Source: Parapedobacter sp. SGR-10 (lineage in GTDB: Bacteria; Bacteroidota; Bacteroidia; Sphingobacteriales; Sphingobacteriaceae). Taken from it: a stretch of DNA of 64,000 bases. The stretch's first letter is position 1. Each line of letters opens with the position of its first letter. Shown in pieces: positions 53,114-61,951 of the stretch. The notes beneath the pieces are model-generated. The model was not told the DNA's origin. It did not search any database and saw only the letters and a list, made by a program, of their open reading frames with translations. The DNA lies in assembly GCF_011030405.1 (NCBI RefSeq), contig NZ_JAAJTJ010000001.1, positions 310,001-374,000 on the forward strand, read 5' to 3'. The position numbers and the translations under genes are program-made.

Positions 53114-56100
53114 TTAAAATGTTATTTCTATCCCTCCAGACACGATCCGTTGCAACGGATATTTCAATCCGTTTTGCGAGCCAATCTCGGGGTCCCACAT
53201 CTTGAAATACGAGAAAGTCAACAAATTACTTCCCCGCAAAAATACCCTCGCGTTTTTCATCAAGAGTTTATCCCTGGCTGTCTGGGGAAGTGTATAGCCT
53301 ACCTCCATATTTTTCAGCCGCAGATAGGACGCATCTACCAACCACCAGGTCGAATAACGCATATTATTTGAACTTTGGGAGCTCGAAAGACGTGGCCATA
53401 TCACATTGCTCGATGGATTTTCCGGTGTCCAACGGTCATCTACATTCGCATAGATATTGCCCGTACCTCCACCACCGCTACCCGGCACCAAAGTCGCTCC
53501 CTGCATCATATTGGTAAAGTCGGTTGCACCCTGAAACAAAAATCCCAAATCAAACTGCTTATACCTCGTATTGATACCAAAACCGAAGATCTTCTGCGGA
53601 ACATAAGGTTTACCAATTGCTGTCTCGTCGTCACTATTGATGATTCCATCGTTATTCAGATCCTTATATTTGATATCTCCTGCACGCACAGGGCCGTATG
53701 AAGGCTCAGGAACATCCTCCCGCAGGAGATTCTTGGATTCGTCATCAAAATCCGAATAAGAATACAGACGTTCGGCAACCAATCCAAAATGCTGGTTCAG
53801 CGGACGCCCTGTCCTCGCCCGGAAAGATTGCTTGAGATTTTCCGACTCATCGTATTCGATGACTGTATTCTTGGCGTATGTAAAATTACCTCTTGCCGAA
53901 ATAAACCAATCGGGCGAAAAGCTGTGGTTGACCAGCAACTCTACTTCAAAACCACGATTGTCTACACGACCATAATTGGCAAAAGGCAATAGGTTATAAC
54001 CTGCTGTCTCTGGAATGGTCTTCCGGCGCATAAAGATATCCCGACGCTTTTCGTTGAACCAATCCACCTGTACATGCAAGGCATTGTTCCACAAGCCCAA
54101 TTCCATACCGACATCCAGCTTTTCGGCCGTTTCCCAAGTCATGTTTTCTATACCAAATTCTCCTTCGCGCCATCCTCCATAACCGAAGTTGTTAGTATAA
54201 CCGAAAGAATATCCACTGACACTTTCAATCGTAGAGAGATAGGCAAACCTACGGGTATCTGCTGTACCATCTCCCTGTATCCGATCATTGCCCACCAACC
54301 CCCATGATCCACGAAATTTCAACTTAGAAACCGTACCTAGCAAAGGTTCAAAAAATCGCTCACTGGAAGGCATCCAGCCCACAGCAAAAGAAGGGAAAAA
54401 GCCAAAACGATAACCACGCTTGAAGTTTTCAGAACCATTATAGCCAAAATTGAATTCGGCAAAATAACGATCTGCATACGAATAGGCAGTCCTTCCGGCG
54501 ATACCTGTATTGCGGTAGGGAAGTGCTCCTATAGCCTCGCTGACACTCTGGTCAACATAATCCCGTAGATTAAACAAAAACAGTCCGTCCAGATGATGTA
54601 CGTTGTTCAAGGTCTTGTTATAGTTCAGACGGCTTTCAAAATAAATGGTACGATTGCCGCCCGAAGTCCGGCTATAACCCAAAAACTCCTGACCATCTTT
54701 CCCCACTTCCGAAGTAATCAATTCACCTATATCGTTTCGGCCAATGGCAATAAAATTACGTGGAGTCTTTGTCCGGCGTTGGTCATGTCGGTTGAATGCA
54801 TCAAAAGAAGCCAGTACACTACCTTTTAATCCATCCAATACAGGCATCAATAGACCAAAATCCTGCACCACGTTGAGCTGTGTCTCCAGATTGCTGTCAT
54901 ATCGCAACTGGTATCCGGTCTGCGTGGCATCAGACCAGGGGTTGTACCGAGCTTCTATACGGGGAATTTCTCCATTGGAATAGATGATCGGATGTACATA
55001 AGGCGGTGTATCCATGGCATGGCTGAAGATCGTACTAATACCTACACCAGGCGCCTGTCGTTCCGTGATATACCCACCAATACCTACAGCTAGTTTGGTC
55101 GAAGAGGTCAGATCCAAATCCACATTGCTCCGTAAATTGTATTTTTTCAATCCCAGTCGGGAATCATAATTCTGTCGATCATCAACGGCAATCATACCCG
55201 ACTCGTTGAAATATGCCGCCACCAAACTGTATCTAAGTCGTTCACTTCCTCCGTTGACATCCATACTCAGACGGCCATTGCCCGAAAAAGGTGTAGTCAC
55301 AGCATCCATCCAATCAACATCGGCATACAGATCCGGATCGTAACCTATACGCGTACGATGAATTTGCTCATCCAAAAACAGGGGAGCCAATCCTGAATAG
55401 GAATAAGCTGTATTGATGGTTTCCATGTACTTGGCCGCACCTACAAACTCGGGCAGCTTGGTAGGTTGAGACAATCCATAATCCGTCTTGACAGTAACGC
55501 GGGGCTTACCCTGCTTACCACGTTTGGTCTGTACTAAAATAACTCCGTTGGCACCACGCACCCCATATACTGCCGTAGCTGTAGCATCTTTCAAAACAGA
55601 AAACGATTCAATCTCTTCCGGCGAAATATTGTTCAAGCTTCTCTCTATACCATCGACCAATACAAGAGGGGTTGTATTGGCCCCAAAACTGTTCATACCC
55701 CGAATCCAAAAATCAGAATTGTCATATCCCGGCTCACCACTGCGCTGTACCGCTATCACGCCCGCTACCTGTCCGGCCAGACTATTCGTGATCGAACGGG
55801 TCTGGTTCGACTGCAACACCTCAGGTTTGACGGTCGATATAGCACCGATGACGCTAGCCTTACGTTGGGTACCATATCCGACGACCACAACCTCACTCAA
55901 CGTCTCATCTGTTTTGACCAGTACCAGATTTTGTGATCCCGTATTGAACACGGTATGCTCCATATCCTCAAAACCCACAAAACGGACGAGCAAGACATCT
56001 CCTACTTTGGCATTGATGACAAAATTTCCATTATCATCTGTACTCGTACTCACACCGGCGCCTTTGATCTGTACGCTGGCACCCATGAGCGGTTGGCCTT

Positions 56101-56467
56101 GTGGATCCTTTACCGTTCCGGTCAATAGCCTTTGCCCTTGTGATTGCCCACTTGCACTTTGTGGTTTACGTGAAATGACAAAGCTGCCTGACTTTTCGGA
56201 CAGTCGATAACCTTTCTCGTCCAGCACCTCCGACAGCGACATCTTATCGTAGCGTTGCTGTACCTGGATTCTGGATAGTTCTTCCGGGTTGTAGGCAAAT
56301 TTTACCTTATGCTCACTTTCGAGCCGGCTAAGAATGTTCGTCAAACTTTCGCTACTCTTTGTCATCTGTACCCTGAGCAGTCTGCTGTCCTGGGCAAAGG
56401 TTGCAAATGACCACAGGACCAAACATACGCTTAGCATAAACGAATTTCTAATCGTTCTGAATCTCAT
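53114..56467 (-). CDS. SusC/RagA-type TonB-dependent transporter with STN domain
   Basis: The 1117-residue protein has a signal peptide, an STN domain (about residues 30-100, LRVQMTKSSESLTNILSRLE), a carboxypeptidase-regulatory-like domain (GTVKDPQGQPLMGASVQIKG), the TonB-box/plug junction EVVVVGYGTQRKASVIGAIS, and a barrel ending VSGGIEITF. The STN domain transmits occupancy of the transporter to the FecR anti-sigma factor, whose gene lies 16 bp upstream. It imports the operon's substrate with SusD. Confidence 0.95.
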   Translation of the reverse strand: MRFRTIRNSFMLSVCLVLWSFATFAQDSRLLRVQMTKSSESLTNILSRLESEHKVKFAYNPEELSRIQVQQRYDKMSLSEVLDEKGYRLSEKSGSFVISRKPQSASGQSQGQRLLTGTVKDPQGQPLMGASVQIKGAGVSTSTDDNGNFVINAKVGDVLLVRFVGFEDMEHTVFNTGSQNLVLVKTDETLSEVVVVGYGTQRKASVIGAISTVKPEVLQSNQTRSITNSLAGQVAGVIAVQRSGEPGYDNSDFWIRGMNSFGANTTPLVLVDGIERSLNNISPEEIESFSVLKDATATAVYGVRGANGVILVQTKRGKQGKPRVTVKTDYGLSQPTKLPEFVGAAKYMETINTAYSYSGLAPLFLDEQIHRTRIGYDPDLYADVDWMDAVTTPFSGNGRLSMDVNGGSERLRYSLVAAYFNESGMIAVDDRQNYDSRLGLKKYNLRSNVDLDLTSSTKLAVGIGGYITERQAPGVGISTIFSHAMDTPPYVHPIIYSNGEIPRIEARYNPWSDATQTGYQLRYDSNLETQLNVVQDFGLLMPVLDGLKGSVLASFDAFNRHDQRRTKTPRNFIAIGRNDIGELITSEVGKDGQEFLGYSRTSGGNRTIYFESRLNYNKTLNNVHHLDGLFLFNLRDYVDQSVSEAIGALPYRNTGIAGRTAYSYADRYFAEFNFGYNGSENFKRGYRFGFFPSFAVGWMPSSERFFEPLLGTVSKLKFRGSWGLVGNDRIQGDGTADTRRFAYLSTIESVSGYSFGYTNNFGYGGWREGEFGIENMTWETAEKLDVGMELGLWNNALHVQVDWFNEKRRDIFMRRKTIPETAGYNLLPFANYGRVDNRGFEVELLVNHSFSPDWFISARGNFTYAKNTVIEYDESENLKQSFRARTGRPLNQHFGLVAERLYSYSDFDDESKNLLREDVPEPSYGPVRAGDIKYKDLNNDGIINSDDETAIGKPYVPQKIFGFGINTRYKQFDLGFLFQGATDFTNMMQGATLVPGSGGGGTGNIYANVDDRWTPENPSSNVIWPRLSSSQSSNNMRYSTWWLVDASYLRLKNMEVGYTLPQTARDKLLMKNARVFLRGSNLLTFSYFKMWDPEIGSQNGLKYPLQRIVSGGIEITF

Positions 56468-56483
56468 TTAAATAGATTTGATT

Positions 56484-57410
56484 TTAGTGTTGAATTATTA
56501 TTCTATGGTCATTGATCGAATACGTATATCCGTACATTTCGCACAATATATCTACGATCTCGATGATACTTAGATTTTTGTCAAATGCTGCTGTACACTT
56601 TACTGCGCCATCTAAATCTGCTGCCAGCCGAACTTCTGTATCGTACGCCTGATTGACCGTGTGCAGTACATATTCTAAATTTACATTGTCGAATACCAAT
56701 GGGCTGACTCCTGCACCGTACAGATGTACTTCATCATCTACGACCAATGAGTCTCCCCTAGAAAGGATACCCAATATTTCTTCGCCTCTACCTACCGTCA
56801 CACGGCCTTTTTCTACGGCTACGCTATATTTCCCCCTAACATCCCTAACGGTAAACCGTGTTCCGAGGACTTTGGTAAAATAACCGGATTCAGTCTGTAC
56901 AAAAAATGGTGTTTTGCTCGGCATAACAGAAAAATCAGCCTCACCATGCAATACAATAGTGCGTGACTTGTCCGTATACTCCAACACTTCGAAACTGCTG
57001 GAACCATAGAGTATGATCTCAGAATTATCCGGAAGCACATGCCTGGAAACCGTCTTTCCTTGTTCTATAGCCGCAGTCAGGACAATATTATCTGTGAAAG
57101 GTTGCGCCCATTGATAGACAAAATATGCACCGCACACCATCAATAGTATAGCGGCGTATTTGAAGAACGGTCTCATCCTATAGACTATACCTGTCGTTTT
57201 CTTTTCTTTTTCCAAAAGTTCGTGCAACAAGTCTACTTCGTCTTCCGAAAGGTTTTCAATCTGCTCAAATATATTTTGATAGATGTTTTCCAGTTCTTCA
57301 CTATCCTCACTACGTTGCACCAAGTTAAGGAAAGCTTTTCTTTGCCGGGATGTCAATTTTCCATCCAGAAAGTCCCTGACAATGCGGTTTATAGGATTTA
57401 TTCTCTTCAT
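56484..57410 (-). CDS. FecR-family anti-sigma factor
   Basis: The 308-residue protein has a cytoplasmic N-terminal region (about 1-80), one membrane helix (FKYAAILLMVCGAYFVYQW, about 84-102), a FecR domain (SRHVLPDNSEIILYGSSSFEVLEY, GEADFSV, TKVLGTRFTVRDVRGKYSVAVEKGRVTV) and a C-terminal DUF4974 domain (LEYVLHTVNQAYD...CTAAFDKNLSIIEIV). It holds the sigma factor encoded upstream until the STN-SusC signals. Confidence 0.93.
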   Translation of the reverse strand: MKRINPINRIVRDFLDGKLTSRQRKAFLNLVQRSEDSEELENIYQNIFEQIENLSEDEVDLLHELLEKEKKTTGIVYRMRPFFKYAAILLMVCGAYFVYQWAQPFTDNIVLTAAIEQGKTVSRHVLPDNSEIILYGSSSFEVLEYTDKSRTIVLHGEADFSVMPSKTPFFVQTESGYFTKVLGTRFTVRDVRGKYSVAVEKGRVTVGRGEEILGILSRGDSLVVDDEVHLYGAGVSPLVFDNVNLEYVLHTVNQAYDTEVRLAADLDGAVKCTAAFDKNLSIIEIVDILCEMYGYTYSINDHRIIIQH

Positions 57411-57541
57411 TCTGACCTATAAACGAATCAGAAGAAGAAATCCCTCATATTTTTTTAAAAAAAATAAAAGACCTATAAAATTCTAAAAATAAACGGGAAT
57501 TAGACACTTTGTCTACGGCGAGTACAAGACTTTTCTAAGGT

Positions 57542-58102
57542 TTAGAACAAATAAAATGCGATCACCGCAATAGAAATATGAGGATAATATTTCCTTAAAT
57601 AAGATTTTACAGACTTGGACATCTGCGTCATATAGCGTTCCAATGTCTTAATATTGACATTAAATTTTTCTGCAACTTCCTTATAGGGTGTACCATAAAG
57701 TTTTATCTCGTAGAACATGTCACGTTTTGCTTCGTCATAACTGCATAAAGCTTTTTTGGTAACCTCCAGTAGATCCTGGTAATCGATCATTTCCTGTAGC
57801 GATCTATCCTCCTCCAACCGATCAGCAAAAGAAGCCTCGCGCTGTATCTTCCGGTACTTGTCAATCCATAAATTTCGGGATACCACTTTCAGAAATTTCA
57901 TTCTAGACGCATCGTGCTCAAAATTGTCCCACGACAACCATAGCTTGGTAAAGGCTTCCTGCGCCAAATCTCCGGCAGTTTCGTCGTCTACCCCCACAAA
58001 CACTAATGTCAACCTTACCTTTGAAAAGTTCTTCTTATAAAAGCCTTCGAATTCCGTTTTTGGCTTTAAAGACACGACTTTATTTTCCCTGGTATTTTCC
58101 AT
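57542..58102 (-). CDS. ECF RNA polymerase sigma factor
   Basis: The protein of about 186 residues has sigma region 2 (FEGFYKKNFSKVRLTLVFVG...DLAQEAFTKLWLSWDNF) and region 4 (YGTPYKEVAEKFNVNIKTLERYMTQMSKSVKSYL), with a hydrophobic C-terminal tail common in Bacteroidota SusC-linked sigma factors. The ATG at 58102 (MENTRENK) is chosen; the frame extends to a TTG at 58168 without sigma sequence. It heads the operon FecR-SusC-SusD-EEP-SusE-F5/8. Positive feedback on this operon is expected. Confidence 0.92.
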   Translation of the reverse strand: MENTRENKVVSLKPKTEFEGFYKKNFSKVRLTLVFVGVDDETAGDLAQEAFTKLWLSWDNFEHDASRMKFLKVVSRNLWIDKYRKIQREASFADRLEEDRSLQEMIDYQDLLEVTKKALCSYDEAKRDMFYEIKLYGTPYKEVAEKFNVNIKTLERYMTQMSKSVKSYLRKYYPHISIAVIAFYLF

Positions 58103-58215
58103 TAGATTCTCAACTTTACGGCTTTTCAACACAAAATAATCTTTGCCATATGAATATACCGTAAACAATTGGTTAACTTATCGGCACAATGATACTACTT
58201 TATGCCGATATTTCA

Positions 58216-58300
58216 AAAAAGAAGAAAAAAAGCAAAGGAGCAAAGAATAAAGACTAGTTATAAGCCCTTGTTCCTTGCTCCTTTATCATTACTCTTCTTT
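58216..58300. repeat. Stutter-arm inverted repeat (AAAGGAGCAAAG type)
   Basis: AAAGGAGCAA and TTGCTCCTTT are perfect 10-nt arms; the flanking AAGAAGAAAAAAAGC and TCATTACTCTTCTT extend the pairing imperfectly. It lies between the divergent sigma and FAH-family genes, and its right arm touches the promoter of the latter. Confidence 0.55.
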
Positions 58301-58328
58301 GTAAAGACAGACACATTTAGTAAGTTTG
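58298..58328 (+). promoter_or_regulatory. Promoter of the FAH-family gene
   Basis: TTTG (58298-58301) and TAAGTTTG (58321-58328) are separated by 19 nt; the start codon follows 22 bp later. Confidence 0.7.
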
Positions 58329-58350
58329 CTTCACACGATAATTTACGACC

Positions 58351-58962
58351 ATGAAGATAATAGCCGTAGGCCGCAACTATATCAATCACGCAAAAGAACT
58401 CCATAATCCTGTCCCCGAAAAGCCCGTCATCTTTCTCAAACCCGATACAGCCGTATTGAAGGACAACAAGGATTTTTACTATCCTGATTTTTCCAAAGAC
58501 GTCCACTACGAAGTGGAGGTCGTACTGCGTATCGCCAACGAAGGGAAGCATGTGTCCAAGAAATTTGCACATAGATATTATGATGCTATTGGATTGGGCA
58601 TAGATTTTACTGCCCGCGATATCCAAAACCAACATAAAGAAAAAAGGCTACCTTGGGAGCTTGCCAAGGCCTTTGACCACTCAGCTGTCATCAGTCCACT
58701 TATTGCCAAAGAAGAATTTGAAGATATACAAAACCTGTCCTTCTCCTTGCAAAAGAATGGGGAAACCGTACAGAAAGGTAATACGAAAGATGTCATTTTC
58801 AGCTTTGACGATCTCATCGTATTTATCTCACAGTACATCACCCTGCGCAAAGGCGATTTGATCTATACCGGAACACCCGAAGGGGTAGGGCCTGTACAGA
58901 TCGGTGATAAATTGGAAGGTTTTTTGCAAGAAAAACAAATGTTCACATGTTATGTTAAGTGA
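58351..58962 (+). CDS. Fumarylacetoacetate hydrolase family protein
   Basis: The 203-residue protein is a small FAH-domain enzyme: MKIIAVGRNYINHAKEL, PVIFLKPDTAVL, DVHYEVEVVLRI with metal-binding Glu residues, IGLGIDFTARDIQ, KAFDHSAVISPL and GDLIYTGTPEGVGPVQIGD. Members hydrolyse or isomerise acylpyruvates (YcgM-type acylpyruvase) or decarboxylate oxaloacetate; substrate is not certain. It lies 18 bp before the M23 peptidase gene and may be cotranscribed with it. Confidence 0.9.
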   Translation: MKIIAVGRNYINHAKELHNPVPEKPVIFLKPDTAVLKDNKDFYYPDFSKDVHYEVEVVLRIANEGKHVSKKFAHRYYDAIGLGIDFTARDIQNQHKEKRLPWELAKAFDHSAVISPLIAKEEFEDIQNLSFSLQKNGETVQKGNTKDVIFSFDDLIVFISQYITLRKGDLIYTGTPEGVGPVQIGDKLEGFLQEKQMFTCYVK

Positions 58963-58980
58963 TGAATATTTTTTAGTACA

Positions 58981-60699
58981 ATGAAAAAACAACTTTTAGC
59001 TTTCTGTTTGGGACTATCTACCCTAATTACTCACGCCCAAAACAAGGCTATCATCACATCACGTGACTATCCACAAGGCTATTTCCGCAATCCGTTGAAC
59101 ATCGCTCCTGATGCTTCCGGCACTTTCGGCGAACTGAGGAGCACTCATTTTCATGCTGGAGACGATTACCGCACGCAACAGAAAGTCGGACTGCCGCTAC
59201 ATGCTGCCGCAGAGGGATTTGTTTCACGTGTGCGTGTACAGATCGGTGGAGGAGGCAATTCGGTATATATCGATCATCCCAATGGCTATACGACAGTATA
59301 TCTACATATGGACAAATTCAACGATGCCTTAACGAATATCGTACGTGCGGAGCAATACAAACTCAAACGCTTCGATGTAGACATCACGCTTCCTACAGGT
59401 CAGGTCAAACTGACCAAAGGGCAATACATCGGCAATGCCGGAAATACGGGAGGTTCGGCAGGTCCGCATCTACACTTCGAGATACGGGACACCAAGACAC
59501 AACGTCCGCTCAATCCACAGCTTTTTGGCCTACGCTTTACAGACAATTTTGCGCCGACGATCAATGGTATCACTGTTTATGATCTCAACGACAGGATCTT
59601 CAACGAGCATACACCTCGTCGCCATCCGCAGGTCAAGGCCATTCGCACCGGCCATTACGCACTCGCGAGCAGTGCCCCCATACCTGTCAATGGTAAATTC
59701 GGCCTCGGTATCAACACCATAGACCGGCACCGCGCAGGTGGTTTTCGAAATGGCGTATATTCCATCGAATTGTTTCTCGATGGCCATGTCATATCCACTG
59801 TAGTATTTGAGGAACTGGACTTCAACACCAGCCGTGCTATCCATTCCTATATAGACTATGCCTATTGGAAACAGTCAAAAGCCAAAGTGCAAAAAAGCTT
59901 CAAAGATCCGGGTAATCCCATAGAGATATTCAAGCACTTGGAGCATGAGGGTATTATCGAATTGAAAGATAATGCCGTACACGAGATCAAATATGTGGTT
60001 AAGGATGTAAAGGGAAATTGCAGTGAATTGAATTTCAAGGTACAGAACAGCAATGGTTACCAACCAAAAAGCAACCCTATCAGAGGTGAACAGTTTGCTT
60101 ACGACAGAGCCAACTCTTTTTCCGCATCACATGTGAAGGTGGATATGCCTGCCGGAGTACTGTACAGCGATCTGGATTTCGTCTACCAGCCGAGTGCTCC
60201 CATTGCCATGGGCTTTTCGCACGTACACCACATTGGCAACAACCTTACCCCCTTGTTTACCACATATAACCTCCGTATCAAACCAACACACCTCCCCGCA
60301 CATCTTGAAAGCAAGGCGCTGATTGCTTCGGTAGAATCCGGATCGGAAGGTGGGAAGTTTGAAAATGGGTGGGTGACGGTCAATACACGCAACCTGGGTT
60401 CATTCTATGTGGCCGTAGATACCATACCTCCAACCATCACCGCACGGAACCTGACCAACGGCAAGAATGTAGCCGCTCAGTCTAAGATAGATTTTACCAT
60501 TTCGGACAATTTTTCGGGCATACAGTCTTTCAATGGATATATTGATGACAAATGGGTACTGATGGAATACGATTCCAAAAATCGTCATCTGTGGCATAGA
60601 TTTGATAAAGATCTCGCCAAGGGATCCCACAAATTCCGTTTGGTAGTCAAGGATTGGAAAGACAACGAACGGGTTTACGAAACATCTTTTGTTAGATGA
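58981..60699 (+). CDS. Exported M23 family metallopeptidase
   Basis: The 572-residue protein has a signal peptide (ending THAQ) and an M23/LytM domain (about residues 30-180): THFHAGDDYRT carries the first His and Asp, and GGSAGPHLHFEIRD the HxH. The remaining ~390 residues form beta-rich domains with PxITARNLTNGKN-like immunoglobulin repeats. It should cleave peptidoglycan cross-bridges or secreted peptides in the periplasm. All metal ligands are present, so it is predicted active. Confidence 0.9.
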   Translation: MKKQLLAFCLGLSTLITHAQNKAIITSRDYPQGYFRNPLNIAPDASGTFGELRSTHFHAGDDYRTQQKVGLPLHAAAEGFVSRVRVQIGGGGNSVYIDHPNGYTTVYLHMDKFNDALTNIVRAEQYKLKRFDVDITLPTGQVKLTKGQYIGNAGNTGGSAGPHLHFEIRDTKTQRPLNPQLFGLRFTDNFAPTINGITVYDLNDRIFNEHTPRRHPQVKAIRTGHYALASSAPIPVNGKFGLGINTIDRHRAGGFRNGVYSIELFLDGHVISTVVFEELDFNTSRAIHSYIDYAYWKQSKAKVQKSFKDPGNPIEIFKHLEHEGIIELKDNAVHEIKYVVKDVKGNCSELNFKVQNSNGYQPKSNPIRGEQFAYDRANSFSASHVKVDMPAGVLYSDLDFVYQPSAPIAMGFSHVHHIGNNLTPLFTTYNLRIKPTHLPAHLESKALIASVESGSEGGKFENGWVTVNTRNLGSFYVAVDTIPPTITARNLTNGKNVAAQSKIDFTISDNFSGIQSFNGYIDDKWVLMEYDSKNRHLWHRFDKDLAKGSHKFRLVVKDWKDNERVYETSFVR

Positions 60700-60732
60700 G
60701 TGGTAAGTGATAAGTAGTAAGTGGTAAGTTTT
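60698..60732. repeat. Left stuttered repeat of the four-helix-bundle element
   Basis: The sequence repeats GTGGTAAGT/GATAAGTA words right after the M23 stop. AAGTGGTAAGTT recurs inverted in 61152-61185. Confidence 0.6.
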
Positions 60733-60785
60733 TATGCATATATAAAATTTTAGTAGATTAGTAACTTAACTAAAGCTAACGAGTT

Positions 60786-61148
60786 ATGAAAATACTGAAA
60801 TTTGAAGACCTTATTGCTTGGCAAAAAGCCCAAGATATAGCTGTGGATGTATATATGTCATTCACAGAATTAAAAGATTGGAGTTTTAAAGATCAAATAT
60901 ACCGTGCCGTGGTCTCTATTTCCAACAACATAGCTGAAGGATTTGACAGACAAAGTAAAAAAGAATTTGTTAGGTTTCTGTATATTTCGCTAGGTTCTAA
61001 TAGTGAAGTGAAATCAATGATTTATTTAGCGCAAAGATTAAATTATCTAAACAAAATCAATGCAGATATGCTTATTGAACAAAGTAGAGAAGTATCTAAA
61101 ATCATTCGGGGTCTGATTAAATCATTGCAACCGCCTAACAACGATTAA
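60786..61148 (+). CDS. Four-helix-bundle protein (23S rRNA IVS/S23 family)
   Basis: The 120-residue protein has the family pattern MKILKFEDLIAWQKAQDIAVDVY, FKDQIYRAVVSISNNIAEGFDRQSKKEFVRFLYIS, GSNSEVKSMIYLAQRLNYL and EQSREVSKIIRGLIKSL. The family was first found inside 23S rRNA intervening sequences and now occurs as free genes of unknown role, often scattered in Bacteroidota. Stuttered inverted repeats flank it (60698-60732, 61152-61185), and it is more AT-rich than its neighbours, so it may be a mobile cassette inserted between the M23 and bcp genes. Confidence 0.88.
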   Translation: MKILKFEDLIAWQKAQDIAVDVYMSFTELKDWSFKDQIYRAVVSISNNIAEGFDRQSKKEFVRFLYISLGSNSEVKSMIYLAQRLNYLNKINADMLIEQSREVSKIIRGLIKSLQPPNND

Positions 61149-61151
61149 CCT

Positions 61152-61185
61152 GATACTTACAACTGATAACTTACCACTTAATACT
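61152..61185. repeat. Right stuttered repeat of the four-helix-bundle element
   Basis: GATACTTACAACTGATAACT and following bases are the inverted counterpart of 60698-60732. The repeat ends at the base before the bcp ATG. Confidence 0.6.
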
Positions 61186-61644
61186 ATGACACTACAAACA
61201 GGCGACAAAGCGCCAGCAATCACCGCAAAGAACCAACATGGAGAAATCGTAAAATTATCGGATTTCAAAGGCAAAAAAGTCATCCTATATTTCTACCCTA
61301 AAGACAATACACCGGGATGTACCACTGAGGCCTGCAATTTTCGGGACAATTACCAAAGCTTACTGAATGATGGTTTTGAAGTGATCGGCGTGAGTATCGA
61401 TAGCGAACAATCTCACCAAAAATTTATCGCTAAATTCGAGCTTCCCTTTACACTATTGGCCGACGATGACCAAAAGATCGTCAACGACTATGGAGTTTGG
61501 GTCGAAAAAAATATGTACGGCAAAAAGTATATGGGCACGGCACGAACTACTTTTGTCATTGATGAAAATGGCATTATCCAGCATATCATCAAGAAAGTGA
61601 ACAACAAAAATGCGGCACAGCAGATCAGGGAGCTGTATACGTAA
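61186..61644 (+). CDS. bcp: Thioredoxin-dependent thiol peroxidase (Bcp/PrxQ)
   Basis: The 152-residue protein has the PrxQ motif YPKDNTPGCTTEACNFRD with peroxidatic Cys and resolving Cys five residues apart, plus FEVIGVSIDSEQSHQKFI and GTARTTFVIDENG. It reduces hydroperoxides using thioredoxin. Its ATG directly follows the right arm of the repeat at 61152-61185, so its original upstream sequence may have been displaced. Confidence 0.94.
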   Translation: MTLQTGDKAPAITAKNQHGEIVKLSDFKGKKVILYFYPKDNTPGCTTEACNFRDNYQSLLNDGFEVIGVSIDSEQSHQKFIAKFELPFTLLADDDQKIVNDYGVWVEKNMYGKKYMGTARTTFVIDENGIIQHIIKKVNNKNAAQQIRELYT

Positions 61645-61885
61645 TCTGAAAAACCTACCGGAGCGATGATAATCCCGGTATGTGCCTATGGATACACGAC
61701 AGATTACCCATGGTGAGCTCACTTTGTGTTTTTTGTCGTGTCTCCCTGTCTACTCATTTCCCGCAGTCTCCTCTTTTATGTTTACTTCGTTTCCTTTGAA
61801 TGTCACTTGTCCTTTATCGGGTCACTATTTATTTAAGGAGTAAGCTAACAAATAACACTCTCCGTATTCGAAATATATGTTAAAA

Positions 61886-61912
61886 AGTATTTTTTTTAAA
61901 ACAAAAAATACT
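61886..61912. repeat. AGTATTTTTTT/AAAAAATACT hairpin in a leader
   Basis: An AT-only stem 40 bp before the ATG at 61952. It supports starting the porin there and treating the upstream in-frame codons as non-coding leader. Confidence 0.5.
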
Positions 61913-61951
61913 ATGTCAGCATTATATATTCAAGCACTAACTAACAATGCT

